Assembly: GCA_950097015.1 (NCBI GenBank)
Contig: CATNEN010000001.1
Coordinates: forward strand, 26,447,001 to 26,511,000
DNA: 64,000 nucleotides
DNA from: Macrostomum hystrix
Lineage: Eukaryota > Platyhelminthes > Macrostomidae
Direction: 5' to 3'
Shown: positions 10,621 through 21,484 of the stretch, piece after piece
How the letters are laid out: every line of letters begins with the position of its first letter
Position numbering within the stretch: the stretch's first letter is position 1
Notes under the pieces: model-generated
What the model was told of the DNA's origin: nothing
The model's database searches: none
Seen by the model: the letters and a program-made list of their open reading frames with translations, nothing else
Program-made: the position numbers and the translations under genes

Positions 10621-11292
10621 ATGGCCATTAACGGGCAAGACTTTCTGCCCGACGGGCAAAAAAGTCATGGTACAATAATTCTGTGATTACTCTGTAATTG
10701 CCCCTTGAGCTTGAGCAAAATAGCATCATACTACGCCTATAGTCTATGGCAATTATGGTGTCGCTCAAGAACACGCGGCTAGCTATACAGTTTTGTATTG
10801 TGTTCTACGACTACGTCTAAAATCTCGCTCAGAAGAAAACACTAAAATTTGTTTAAGGTAACACTTTCTCTGTAGAAATTGTTGATTGACCCGCTCGAGT
10901 TTCATTGCTTCGAGATCGAAAAATGCAGACAGAGGAAGACTGGAAAATGTAAGTCGTTTTCTGCTAATTATTAACATTTCCTATTTTTGTCCTGAATGCT
11001 TGAAAAGTCCGTGTTATTCCTGCACTTTTTAAAGAAACAAATGAGTTACAATGAATAGCGGGCGTAGTTTGGGTGAGTGGGAATTAATTGGGTAAGAAAA
11101 AGAATAAATAAAGTAGTAAGGCGTAGGTAAACACCCACCTGATAATTTTTATTGCATCTGAACGGAGCAACGCAGGTCCGTGAATTCTAGAACACGCGAG
11201 CAAAGATTTAGTTTCACACCTTCTAAAATTAGGGCCGTTGCCTAATCACTATTTAGCACAACTACAGCTTCATCCGTGCATCCTTCCTCCAG
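10621..11292. other. Intergenic / upstream intron of the 11.3-kb membrane-protein gene
   Basis: The segment 11050-11260 is homologous to 14190-14450 (shared phrases include CACCCACCTGA and GTCC(G/C)TGAATTCTAGAACAC), showing that the whole locus was duplicated. No upstream exon could be identified with confidence. Confidence 0.5.
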
Positions 11293-11776
11293 AGTTCTCT
11301 TGGTATCCGGTATCATCGTTTTATTCATGTGCGCACTCGCTGGAATCGCTATAGTCACCTGCTGCTGCTGGGGTGCCGAATTGTGCATCGACTGCACGGC
11401 CGGTGGCATTTTTGGCCTCTGTATCCTCTGCCTCGGTTTCTTGGGCTTGCGCACTCGGCGGGGAAATCGCATGGGAGGCTTCCAACAGCCGGGGATGAAT
11501 ATGGGATCGACGCAGGCCACCCCGACGCTGTTACAGCCACCACCGCCGCCATATGCACCACTGAGGCCATTTCAGCAAGCGTCAGCGCCATTTCAGCCAG
11601 CGCCATTTCAGCCAGCGCCATTTCAGCCAGCGCCAGCGCCATTTCAGCCAGCGCCAGCGCCATTTCAGCCAGCGCCAGCGCAATTTCAGCCAGCACCAGC
11701 GCCATCTCAGCCAGCGACATCTCAGCCAGCGCCAGAGCCAGTGCCATTTCAGCCACCGAAAATGGGCAATTATTAA
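11293..11776 (+). CDS. Last exon of a small membrane protein with a FQPAP-repeat cytoplasmic tail
   Basis: The exon follows a CTTCCTCCAG acceptor; the open frame around it would otherwise start at a GTG, which supports splicing from an unseen upstream exon. It encodes a strongly hydrophobic transmembrane helix (VSGIIVLFMCALAGIAIVTC), a Cys-rich juxtamembrane stretch (CCCWGAELCIDC), a second hydrophobic Gly/Cys/Leu segment, a basic RTRRGNR patch, a PPPPPY motif, and about ten FQPAP/APAP repeats before a TAA at 11774. A Cys-rich membrane anchor followed by a Pro/Tyr tail recalls Shisa-like adaptors, but without the extracellular exon this is only a resemblance. The paralogue at 13451 has its acceptor in the same codon phase, which supports the exon border. 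Confidence 0.6.
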
Positions 11777-12594
11777 CCAGCCGTCTATACTAGCCAAGGA
11801 ATGCTTCGTGTCGCAGAAGCTTCACTGTGTGAAAAATATAGATTTTTAGAAAAGAGGCGCTATTATTAAACTTTGCGGTTTCTTAAAAATAAAAATGGCT
11901 GAAAATGACGAATTTCATTTTGCAGTTCTCAAAAAGCGCTACATATTTCTGCAACGGTTCTGATTTACTGAACTCGCGAATTTATTTATTAATTATTATT
12001 GTCGAGCATTTTTGGTGTCCCTGTCGTTACCGTAGAGAACTTTTGAATGGGGGCAAACCATGCTAGTCCTATCTTTCTTGGATTTATTTTTTAGCTAAAA
12101 ACTTAAACGTACGAGTACGTAACCGTTTGTTTACTCCCAGTCGCGCCTTAATTTGTCTATATTCAAGGAAATAATAGACAATTTGAGCCAATTAGGATAG
12201 AAGTGCAGCTACGCACTTATGCCATCCTCAGGTTGACCACAGTAGCTGTAGCCCTACGAGACGCACTGGTTCCAGAAATAAAGCCTGTTCCTTCTCTGCA
12301 CTTTCCTTATTGTTTACATAGTCCGGTTCAATCTTGTTTTTTCGCTCTTATTTTTCTCCGCATGCGGCTGATCTCTCATTTTCTCTCCCTTCCTCCTTTT
12401 TGATTGGTCACCACCTTACTCCAACTGCCATCTATAGGATGTCTGCAGGACAACGACAAATATTATTCATTTCTTTTTGTCACGACAATGGATGACTTAG
12501 AGTACGTTTTACCGCAAATAGTGAAAACAAAAACAGAAATGAGTTTTTGTATTACCTTAGGTATTTAGCTAGTATACTTAATTTAATTCCCTGG
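11777..12594. other. 3' flank and intergenic, no gene seen
   Basis: Begins with the 3' flank of the FQPAP gene. No other feature supported. Confidence 0.5.
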
Positions 12595-12990
12595 CTATCG
12601 CACCTCACAAGCGAAGTGGCAAGTGAAGACGAGACGAGGCCGCACCAAGCGGGACCCACGGCTTAAAATCGAGTGTCCATGCAGATTTATTTTCGGTTGG
12701 CTGTCAAAGCACAACTGTGACGTCATTTGCATAAAACAAAGTTCGAATTTAAAGGCACAAGCGGCAGCGCGGGTGAGCAGGAAACGAAAGGCAACAAAAA
12801 AAGATTTTACTCGACTGCCGGGTGGAACGAACAGGAGCGAGAGAGGCAGGCCAGCCATATAAGCTGCTCGGGGAGGGGGTGGGTGCAGAGGGGCGAAGGC
12901 GGAGGGGGGAGGGTGCAACGCACGCACAAAAGGGGGGGCAGAAAGGACGAGACGCGGGGGTGGCCAGCCGGTCATTAATCCTCGTAAGCG
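12595..12990 (+). promoter_or_regulatory. GC-rich promoter-like block with CRE/octamer and TATA-like motifs
   Basis: A locally G-rich stretch in AT-rich surroundings. TGACGTCA (12718-12725, a full cAMP-response element) overlaps by one base ATTTGCAT (12725-12732, the POU octamer). CATATAAG at about 12856 is TATA-like, and a series of G runs follows (about 12868-12945). Direction is inferred from the membrane-protein paralogue downstream. The motifs are exact, but their use as a promoter is inference, and short motifs can arise by chance. Confidence 0.35.
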
Positions 12991-13450
12991 TCACACAAAG
13001 TGCACGCTTACGCACCATTAATATCCTGATTCAATGCGCAGGTATTAAGTTGTAAACTTAATCAGCATAGCATTATTATTTAATAATGATCACGTGTGCT
13101 CCCTTCCCAGATCAGGTGTCCGGATCCAGCTAATATTAAAAGTTTCAATACGGTAAAACAAGTTGCACAAACATACGAAATTGGTGTTTGCTCAAAAAAA
13201 GTAAAAATGCGCTTTTTATCTTGGTTTTTATCTTGGCAATAAATAAGTCCCGGTGTTTAGTGAATCTAAAATGGCGATGAAAAAACGACTACGCACAAAT
13301 TGATATGCACAGCCGAGATACCCGCTCGATGAATGACGGAAGATCGCTTCGCGTAAGTTTGATTATTTAAACGACCGATATTCTTAGTGAATGGGAGGAC
13401 ACAGAGCAAAACTGTCAGCTCCATTTTATGCTCACTAAATTGTCTCACAG

Positions 13451-13863
13451 GACCATAGTCAGCGTGGGCAGTGCCCTGCTAGTTGTCATGATTATCTGCC
13501 TAGTTGTAGCTGTGCTCTGCTGCTCCTTCGGCATGCGGATCTGCATAGGTTGTCACAACAGGGTGGCAGGCACAGCAGCCGCGGGCATCTCTAGTCACGG
13601 TGGCGGCTACGTCAACATCTGCTGCCTGGCCTGCTACATTCACTTCAGCTGCCCCAAAAGGCAGCAGTCCTGGCTAGATGAGACGCCAGCCTCACTATCA
13701 GCCACCGCCACCGCCACCGAGAGCCAGCAGACAGCCAGCCGCTTCAACTACTTTTTCGTCCGCTGAACCTCACAAAGCCCACGCGAGAGTCAGCTGGGCC
13801 TGTAGTGCCGAGCTACCCGCTATCTACTGGCATGCCAGTGTACCCGCAGTCAAACTTTCCTAA
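13451..13863 (+). pseudogene. Paralogue of the FQPAP membrane protein, probably frameshifted
   Basis: An acceptor GTCTCACAG precedes an exon encoding a transmembrane helix (VGSALLVVMIICLVVAVLCC) and a Cys-rich region (MRICIGCHN..., INICCLACY-like), matching the exon at 11293 in order and splice phase. After CPKRQQ the natural continuation, with HYQPPPPPP and then a Pro/Tyr-rich end (SYPLSTGMPVYPQ), is spread over different reading frames, implying at least two frameshifts. An unrecognised short intron could be an alternative explanation. Function unknown. Confidence 0.5.
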
Positions 13864-14189
13864 ACCTGACGCACCTTGAATTGTCTTTTTAAAATAAAAT
13901 AAAATTAATGTGTCTTTCTGTGCTCATTGGAAAAAAGAAGCACGAATTTAAATTTGCAAAAGCCGATGCGCTTTTGGCGAAAGTATGAGGTATGTGGCAA
14001 AGCCCTAAAAAGATTACCTAAATAAATTATTTTCAAGCAACCAACAGGGTTCATCTTTAGAATGCATACCTGGGTGGGTGATGGGGTTGACAAAAATTTT
14101 CTAAACAAAAGCTGAATAGCCTAGCATGGCAACCAGATGTTTTCGCTTTGCTCGTAAACTGTACCATAAGAGCGTAGAACAAAGGACTA

Positions 14190-14740
14190 GTTTACAATGA
14201 ACAGCACGCACAGGCGGGACCCAATCAACAGGGTTTGGATGAGAGGAAATTAATTAAGGTAATTACAAATAGAGAAAATAATAGAACTGATTAAGTTTGC
14301 TGATGCGAATTCACACAAAAGTAGCAAGGCAAAGGGTGATACCCACCTGAGAATTTTTACTGCACCTGAATAGAGCAACCCAGGTCCCTGAAATTCTAGA
14401 ACACCAGCAAAAATTTTATTACGAACCTTCTGGAAAAATAATCTGGTGGCCACCTCCTCAAAACATCGATAAGTTCAACGATTTAAACAGCGGCAGTTCA
14501 CCTCATTCAGTGACTTGTGCTTCGGGATGAATTTGGCGTCGCCACAGGCGTCCTTCAGGCCCGCCCCGACGCCATTCCTACCATCGCCAGCGCACTTCCA
14601 GCTTCCGAAAATGGAAAATTGACGAAAATTAAAAGAATGACAGAAAAGAGCTCCATTTTCCTTTTACAGATCTCAAAAAGCGCTTCGTATATCAGCAACG
14701 GTTTTAATTTACTAAACTCACGATTTTATTAAATGAACTT
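14190..14740 (+). pseudogene. Third, truncated copy of the membrane-protein locus
   Basis: The upstream intron-like flank matches that of the 11.3-kb gene. Only the tail of the coding exon remains: 14527-14622 encodes a Pro-rich stretch (RPAPTPFLPSPAHF) and ends PKMEN, parallel to PKMGNY in the intact copy. The transmembrane part is missing. The 3' flank (CTCAAAAAGCGCT and CAACGGTT phrases) is also shared with the 11.3-kb locus. Confidence 0.6.
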
Positions 14741-14904
14741 TTGGTGATTGAATATTGGACACAAGTTTAGGTTCCTTCATTAAAGGCAAAATATCTAGTA
14801 GCTACAGAGAAGAGTAAAATAAAATGCAGAAAAATATTAATGGTTTACTACGAGTGTTAACAAAAATACGAGTAGTCTAAAAATAGAGAAAGAAAACCAG
14901 AAAA

Positions 14905-15745
14905 GCTGCAAAAGTTGAGAAGAACAACATAGGGAGTGAGGTGGCTGCAGATGTGCGGTGTAGGGAAGGAACAACATGACAGGGAGTGAGGTGGCTGCAG
15001 ATGTGCGGTGTGGGGAAGGAAGAACATGACAGGGAGTGAGGTGGCTGCAGATGTGCGGTGTGGGGAAGGAAGAACATGACAGGGAGTGAGGTGGCTGCAG
15101 ATGTGCGGTGTGGGGAAGGAAGAACATGACAGGGAGTGAGGTGGCTGCAGATGTGCGGTGTAGGGAAGGAACAACATGACAGGGAGTGAGGTGGCTGCAG
15201 ATGTGCGGTGTAGGGAAGGAACAAAATGACAGGGAGTGAGGTGGCTGCAGATGTGCGGTGTGGGGAAGGAAGAACATGACAGGGAGTGAGGTGGTCGCAG
15301 ATGTGCGGTGTGGGGAAGGAACAACATGACAGGGAGTGAGGTGGCTGCAGATGTGCGGTGTAGGGAAGGAACAAAATGACAGGGAGTGAGGTGGCTGCAG
15401 ATGTGCGGTGTGGGGAAGGAAGAACATGACAGGGAGTGAGGTGGTCGCAGATGTGCGGTGTGGGGAAGGAACAACATGACAGGGAGTGAGGTAGGTGGCT
15501 GCAGATGTGCGGTGTGGGAAGGAAGCACATGACAGGGAGTGAGGTGGCTGCAGATGTGCGGTGTAGGGAAGGAAGCACATGACAGGGAGTGAGGTGGCTG
15601 CAGATGTGCGGTGTGGGGAAGGAAGCACATGACAGGAAGTGAGGTGGCTGCAACCTGCAGATGTGCTGTGTGGGGAAGGAAGCACATGACAGGGAGTGAG
15701 GTGGCTGCAACCTGCAGATGTGCGGTGTGGGGAAGGAAGAAGAGA
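14905..15745. repeat. Minisatellite, 50-bp unit, about 16 copies
   Basis: The unit reads AGGGAGTGAGGTGGCTGCAG, then ATGTGCGGTGTGGGGAAGGA, then AGAACATGAC, with few variants. Because 50 is not a multiple of 3, three long open frames on the minus strand arise mechanically; none is a gene. It lies just downstream of THG1L. Confidence 0.95.
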
Positions 15746-15848
15746 ATAGGGTGCGAGGTATTAGCTATACAGATTTATGAAAGGGTAGGAAGGTCGTATT
15801 AAAACAAATTAGACAGCGTTCAATCTTAAAGTTCATTCCCTAAGGATA

Positions 15849-16923
15849 CTAGAGATCCTGTGGTAAAATGCGCGGATTTTCTTGCCAAAAGGTGTCTTTA
15901 ATAAAATCCAGATGGAGCAGCGTGGTGGCTGCGTCAGCGACCCTAGACCTTGTAGTAGTGTCTCCGTCGTCGCCATCGTCGATAGTGTCAGTGTCAGCGG
16001 GAGTATCTTCCGCGGCAGCGACAGCTTCAGAGTCCAGCAGGTTAGAGCGTACCAACAGGCTGCCCTTGCGATACAACTCCGGCTCGTTGTTGTAATTAAC
16101 GCCGAACTGAGAGAACAGAAGCTCATTTTTATCTGCAGCCAACGTGCCTTTTAGGCGCTCCTGTGCCTGGGTGGGAGTCATGCCGCCTCGAAGGACTAGC
16201 GCCCAGAAGGTGGTGTTGTAGAGATTGTTGATGTGGCAGTCAGCCTGTGGTTAGGCAAATATGAAAATCGTAAGAAAAGTCTATTTGCATATCTCGAAAG
16301 ACCAGAACCTTCACAACAGAGTATTCAATGATTATGAAGAACTTAGAAAACTATAAGGTTTTATTGGTCTCGAGTCCCAAAGGGGATTCCGTGTGCTTAC
16401 AGTACGTGTGCTCACCCGTGTGCGTATGGCTTCAAAGAACTCAATCACTATATAGTAAAGTGCAGAACAGAGCCCAGCTCACCTGTCTCCAAGAGAGGTA
16501 GTCTCGAAGAGTTCTCACTGACGGATAGGTCACCACTCGAGCGTCAAATGACGGTGGATACAACAGACACCTGTCGGGGAAGCAGAACGACCAGTGGAAC
16601 ACGAAGGCCGACGTAAACAGAGATCCGATCAGCGAGGCCAGCTTGCTGGCTCGCCTATTGAACGCGTTGGAGTCCTTGTGCAGCACGAAGCTGTACTCGT
16701 CGCTCTGGCCGTAGGCGAGCAGGACGCTGCGGTGCTCGGCCATGACCCGCTTCGCTGCCAAAGTCATCAGGCGGAGGCAGCGCGGCTCGTTCGGCTTCGC
16801 GAACTCGTGCCGCTCAGAGAAGCGATGAAAGCCGCGACCGTCGACGCGGACAACCAGCCAGCAGTGGGGCAGCAGCTGGTCGCTCTGCTCAAACTTGCGC
16901 ACGTATTCAAACTTACTCTTGGC
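15849..16923 (-). CDS. THG1L: tRNA-His guanylyltransferase (THG1), two recognised exons
   Basis: THG1 adds the G(-1) nucleotide to the 5' end of tRNA-His by 3'-5' polymerisation, needed for histidyl-tRNA synthetase recognition. Exon A (16483-16923, acceptor CGTTTCCAG, donor CAG|GTGAGC) begins [12 protein letters not shown]; exon B (15849-16244, acceptor AACCACAG) begins [16 protein letters not shown], the family's HINNLYN motif. If the initiator Met directly precedes exon A, the catalytic residues fall at D29, G30 (VRVDGR) and D76, E77 (GQSDEYSF), the same numbers as in the human enzyme. So the ATG is probably the last codon of a mostly non-coding first exon that I could not place; unspliced read-through from an ATG at 17091 is the alternative. 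The two exons give 278 residues. The C-terminal part carries an Asp/Thr-rich insertion not typical of the family. Confidence 0.92.
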
Positions 16924-17592
16924 CTGGAAACGGGCGCGAAACAGAGACGTCACGTCAAATGACTTATTTGCTCCTAATAGAAATCTTATGTGCTTTATAC
17001 AAAAATGAAAAACAAAGACGGTAGGTAACAAAGACCAGGTATATTCTCTAGTACTACACTTGAACATGTGAACAATATTGCATTTAGCCAATAAAATAAC
17101 AGAATGAAGTATTCAAGAAAACTGAAACCAAATTCAAGTTTGGAATGAATGGTAGACTAGCTGGACGAAAATGAAATTCCATCGCTGTGCTATGAAACGA
17201 ATAAACAAATAAACACTTAAGACAAATTATAACAACAGATTAATTAAATCATCAAAGTAGTTTATAGTACTTTGGACTATTGGAAGCTAGCAATATGCCC
17301 TACTTATTTAGTAATGCAACCATTATATATTAGATAGACTTAACAAGATGACTTGTCTGCCCATGAACCGTGACCAGAAGTAATGAGGAGAGTAAAACTT
17401 GAAACGATCTGATGCAAAAGCGATCTATATATTACTACTCTAAAACATCGATAAGTAGTGCGCACTGGAAGTTGTCATCCATAACACATATTTTGGCAAC
17501 TTTTATGGATGGCTGTTTAGACAACAAAAAAGTCAAACTGGACGCTTAAGTCCGTAGGTAAATCAAGAATGCAAAAATTAAACTGCCCGCCG
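16924..17592. other. Upstream region of THG1L and 3' flank of STK16
   Basis: The short first exon of THG1L probably lies in here or in the adjoining sequence. AT-rich, with no other gene seen. Confidence 0.5.
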
Positions 17593-19389
17593 CTAGGCTT
17601 CCTGAGTCGCCGCTACCGAGCTCAGGCGAACATCGCCCTGGCTGACAACGGCGTCGACCTCGGACTTGCCCGGAGCTTCCGGCAGTCCCTCAGCCTTCAA
17701 TAATGAGGCCAGGGAAACTTGTATCTCGGAAAGTGAGGGCCGGCTGTCCGCATCGGGGCTGCCCATGCTGACGATCAGCTGCAGCAGCTCAGGCGGGTAG
17801 CTGGCAATGGGGAAAATTTCATGAGAATTCAATATGCAAGCAAAATTGTATTCGAGACAAACTTCGAGTGTAAGTATGTCGCTTCAACTCACGAAAATTC
17901 CGGATTGACAGGGATTTTGATACCCGAGCAGGTGGCCAGCGCCACGCTGTCACCACGACTGTAGACTGGATCAAAAGGCGATTCGTTGAAACACAATGCA
18001 TAGAGAATGCAGCCAAGGCTCTGAAAAGTACAATAAATTGGTATATAGAATACTTCAAACACTCGGCTCCCTAAGCATCGGTGGTTCAGTGGTAGAATGC
18101 TCGCCTGCCACGCGGGCGGCCCGGGTTCGATTCCCGGCCGATGCAACCTTTTACCCATATTTTCCTTAAATGTCCACAATATATTTTCAGAAAAATACAC
18201 TAAAGCGTATTTTTTCATACGATTTGTCAACCTTCAGTTTTGTTTATCTACCTAATAGGCCCTTAAAAGGCAAAAGACAGCCGATCTGTTGCGAAAAATT
18301 TCTAAACAAAAGAGTTATTTGATTCGAGTCTACAATCGCATTCTTGGCTTAGTGAGTGTTGATTCGCGAGCCTAGCTTGAATCGGATATTGTCAATGGGC
18401 TAAAAGAAAAACGAAAACTTTAAGAGAACTGATCAAATAGAGTTTGCCTATTGAAACTATAATCATTCATGCATTTTTTATAATAGAAGCGACTGCAGCC
18501 TGTACTACTTAAAGTACAAAGTGGGAATTTCAACTGCAATTGGATTAGCATACCCAAATATCGGCCTTCTCGCTGATAACACCGGGACAAGGCACATTGT
18601 ACAGCTCCGGTGCTCTATAGGTCATGGAGCAGTGCTCGGCAGCGTAGTCCTGCCAGCGAACCGCCTCCTGTCTGGAATTAATCCACACCAGCTTCTCGGT
18701 CACGCTGCCAAAGTCCATCAGAACAGGTTGCAGCGAGTCGTCAAAAAGTACATTTCCAGTTTTGAGATCGCGATGCGCCAGATCGGCCGAGTGCATTGCG
18801 GCCAGGCCTGAGCACAAACCGTTCATTGTGGACAGAATCCTGGCCAGCCCTAAAGACTTTTTTACTATGCGGCACAGGTCCAGCTCCTCTGACAGGGTGC
18901 CCCGTCTATGATAGGGCAGCAGCAGCGTCACCTCGGCGACTACATTCGCGGCCACCGAGGAGGTCAACGGCTGGCCTATAGAGTGTCCCAGGCAGGGCAG
19001 GAGGTTCGGGTGCCGCAGGCGGTTGTGGTGCTCGGCCTCGCGCACCGCCCGATCAGTGTCGGACTTTGAGTGACACAGAATCCGCTTGGCAACGCACAAG
19101 CGGTCGGACTTGTCTTCGCGGCACAGGTCCACCTGGCTGAAGCCACTGTTAGTGTTGTTGGATATTTTCAGCGTTTTAGCTTTTCCTATACACATCGGTT
19201 GAGAATTTTCTGCCGATTTTCGACTTGCAGACAGATCTTTCAATACATATCGGTTCCTCGAAATAATGCTCAAAGCCTTAAGTTAAGATAATCACTATAA
19301 AAGCAAACTCACCCTTCGCCAATATTTTCAACGATTCGATAGGTTCGCCCGTCCACAACAAAGCTCGGGCCTGACTGAATGCAGCCCAT
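17593..19389 (-). CDS. STK16: STK16-type (NAK family) serine/threonine kinase, four exons
   Basis: Exons: 19313-19389, 18554-19145, 17893-18020 and 17593-17800, all with GT/AG borders, give 334 residues, close to the vertebrate STK16 length. The N-terminus MGCIQS is a myristoylation/palmitoylation signal as in STK16, which sits on Golgi and plasma membranes. The glycine loop IGEGGFSQV is restored only by splicing exon 1 to exon 2. Other kinase landmarks: K46 (VAKRILCH), the alpha-C Glu in the REAEHHNRLRHPN region, HRDLKTGN (D152), DFG (D170), RAPELY, and SLGCILYAL with GDSVALA in exon 3, very like STK16. All catalytic residues are present, so the enzyme should be active. Known roles of the family are in secretion and membrane traffic. 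Intron 2 carries a tRNA-Gly gene on the other strand. Confidence 0.95.
18075..18145 (+). tRNA. tRNA-Gly (GCC)
   Basis: A complete 71-nt cloverleaf: acceptor arm GCATCGG pairing with CCGATGC, A box TGGTTCAGTGG, anticodon loop CTGCCAC with GCC, T arm CCGGGTTCGATTCCCGG, discriminator A. A T4 run at 18149 can end Pol III transcription. It lies within STK16 intron 2, antisense to the kinase gene. Confidence 0.97.
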
Positions 19390-19554
19390 AATTTGTTCTT
19401 GTTAGCTTCGAATCTTCTCGGACGAATAAATGTTGCCGAGAGGCGTGCTATACTACTGATTCACTGAAAGTAGCATGAGATGGACTTTTCTAGTAAAAGG
19501 ACTACTAAAAGGACTACGCGATTTAACAACGAATACGCGTACAGGGAACCTTTA

Positions 19555-20300
19555 GCCCTATAACCAATCCCAGTTCTACCCTCAGATCATACAGCAGTCC
19601 CAGTTCTACCCTCAGATCATTCAGCTGTCCCAGTTCTACCCTCAGATCATTCAGCAGTCCCAGTTCTACCCTCAGATCCTTCAGCAGTCCCAGTTCTACC
19701 CCCTGATCATCCAGCAGTCCCAGTTCTACCCTCAGATCATTCAGGAGTCCCAGTTCTACCCTCAGATCATTCAGCAGTCTTAGTTCTACCCCCTGATCAT
19801 CCAGCAGTCCCAGTTCTACCGCTGATCCTTCAGCAGTCCCAGTTCTAACCCTGATCCTTTAGCAGTCCCAGTTCTACCCTCAGATCATTCAGGAGTCCCA
19901 GTTCTACCCTCAGATCATTCAGCAGTCTTAGTTCTACCCCCTGATCATCCAGCAGTCCCAGTTCTACCGCTGATCCTTCAGCAGTCCCAGTTCTAACCCT
20001 GATCCTTTAGCAGTCCCAGTTCTAACCCTGATCCTTTAGCAGTCCCAGTTCTAACCCTGATCCTTTAGCAGTCCCAGTTCTAACCCTGATCCTTCAGCAG
20101 TCCCAGTTCTAACCCTGATCCTTCAGCAGTCCCAGTTCTACCCTCAGATCATTCAGCAGTCCCAGTTCTACCCCCTGAAACAGTCCCAGTTCTACTCCTG
20201 ACACAGTCCCAGTTCTACCCCCTGAAACAGTCCCAGTTCTACTCCTGACACAGTCCCAGTTCTACCCCCTGAAAAAGTCCCAGTTCTACCCCCTGAAATT
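19555..20300. repeat. Minisatellite, about 30-bp unit
   Basis: Unit CAGTCCCAGTTCTACCCTCA plus GATCATTCAG, with shorter variants (TAACCCTGATCC, ending in a CCCCTGAAA / CTCCTGACA form) towards the right. Located just upstream of STK16 exon 1. Confidence 0.92.
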
Positions 20301-20758
20301 ACAAAAGGAAATTAAGCGCAAGGCAGTTAGTCGACCGAAAAATAGTTTTTATATTGATTCGAAAAAACAACTAGTTGGACTGGGACTGACGAGAAACCAT
20401 GAATGTTCTTTCCGTAGGCAGATAGTATATATTTTTCATGTACTGAAGATCTAGGTTCCATTAGGTTTTTTTTGAAATGTTGAATAATTGCTAGCCATTT
20501 TCTACTAAAATATACCTAAAACTGAATTGTCTAGAAGCATACAAGCTTTAACAAACAGATGGTGGAAAATATACCAACTTGGTGTTCTAATGTCCATATT
20601 GATGAAATCTAAAGAAGGGGGAACCACTGCACCAGAGGAAGAATTTTCAGACGCGGTATAACGTCAAGGTGCGCTAAATAATTAAAAGTACATTGCTATA
20701 TTAAGCTACGGGGGTTCACAAGTCTATATTGTAGAGTCACATTATATAGAGAGAGTTT
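20301..20758. other. Intergenic, no gene seen
   Basis: AT-rich sequence between the minisatellite and the next stop codon; nothing recognised. Confidence 0.5.
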
Positions 20759-20992
20759 TCACTCGGCATCCGGCACCTCAGTGCGGTACTTCTTGCACAG
20801 ATGCAGAAAGGTGCAAAGCGGCAGGAACCACACCAGGTACAGGCCGGTGCCCATTGCGACTTTAAAGCCCAGAGAGGCCTTGTTGCGCGGCGGAGTGGCC
20901 CAGTAGTAGTAGGAGTTCAATCGGGCACCGCTGCCAACCTGTACAGACTGGCGACCCGCGCGGAGTAGGGCGAGAGAGGCGCGGCTGAGCAT
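20759..20992 (-). CDS. Small mitochondrial single-span membrane protein, COX8-like
   Basis: A 77-residue protein. The N-terminus (MLSRASLALLRAGRQSVQ) is rich in Arg, Ser and Leu and lacks acids, like a mitochondrial presequence. A mature part follows with PPRNKASLG, a single hydrophobic span (about residues 44-66, with WFLPLCTFLHL) and a polar end KKYRTEVPDAE. The order Pro-Lys-Ser, helix with an internal Pro, then a basic K/R-Y-R end resembles cytochrome c oxidase subunit 8, a small stabilising subunit of complex IV, but similarity is thin and other small respiratory subunits are possible. A TCTGTTTCAG acceptor lies only 18 nt upstream of the ATG (exon start 21010), so the mRNA leader is joined from elsewhere, by a 5'-UTR intron or by spliced-leader trans-splicing. 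Confidence 0.5.
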   Translation of the reverse strand: MLSRASLALLRAGRQSVQVGSGARLNSYYYWATPPRNKASLGFKVAMGTGLYLVWFLPLCTFLHLCKKYRTEVPDAE

Positions 20993-21033
20993 TGATGAGC
21001 TTTAGGCGAACTGAAACAGAAGTGAATTCAGAG

Positions 21034-21484
21034 CACTGCAGCTGGGTATTACACCCTGCACCTGGGTATTACACACTGCACCTGAGTATTACACACTGCA
21101 GCTGAGTATTACACACTGCAGCTGAGTATTACACACTGCACCTGGGTATTACACACTGCACCTAGGTATTACACACTGCACCTGAGTATTACACCCTGCA
21201 CCTGAGTATTACACCCTGCACCTGAGTATTACACCCTGCACCTGAGTATTACACACTGCACCTGAGTATTACACACTGCACCTGAGTATTACACACTGCA
21301 CCTGAGTATTACACACTGCACCTGAGTATTACACACTGCACCTGAGTATTACACCCTGCACCTGAGTATTACACACTGCACCTGAGTATTACACACTGCA
21401 CCTGAGTATTACACACTGCACCTGAGTATTACACACTGCACCTGAGTATTACACACTGCACCTGAGTATTACTCACTGCAGCTG
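21034..21484. repeat. Minisatellite, 20-bp unit, about 22 copies
   Basis: A very regular array of CTGCACCTGAGTATTACACA with a few substitutions (GCTG, ACCCTGCA, CTAGG). It sits directly upstream of the acceptor of the COX8-like gene, in what would be its 5' intron or outron. Confidence 0.95.

Noticed and set aside
12595-13055. Several open frames in the GC-rich block
   Set aside because: GC-rich DNA has few stops; no domain, and all frames are equally open.
14837-15710. Three overlapping open frames of about 280 codons on the minus strand
   Set aside because: They are the 50-bp minisatellite read in three frames; the repeat shifts frame with every unit.
16441-17091. THG1L start at the ATG of 17091
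   Set aside because: The 56 residues before AKSKFEYV match nothing, and a strong acceptor lies exactly at the border where numbering agrees with the human enzyme.
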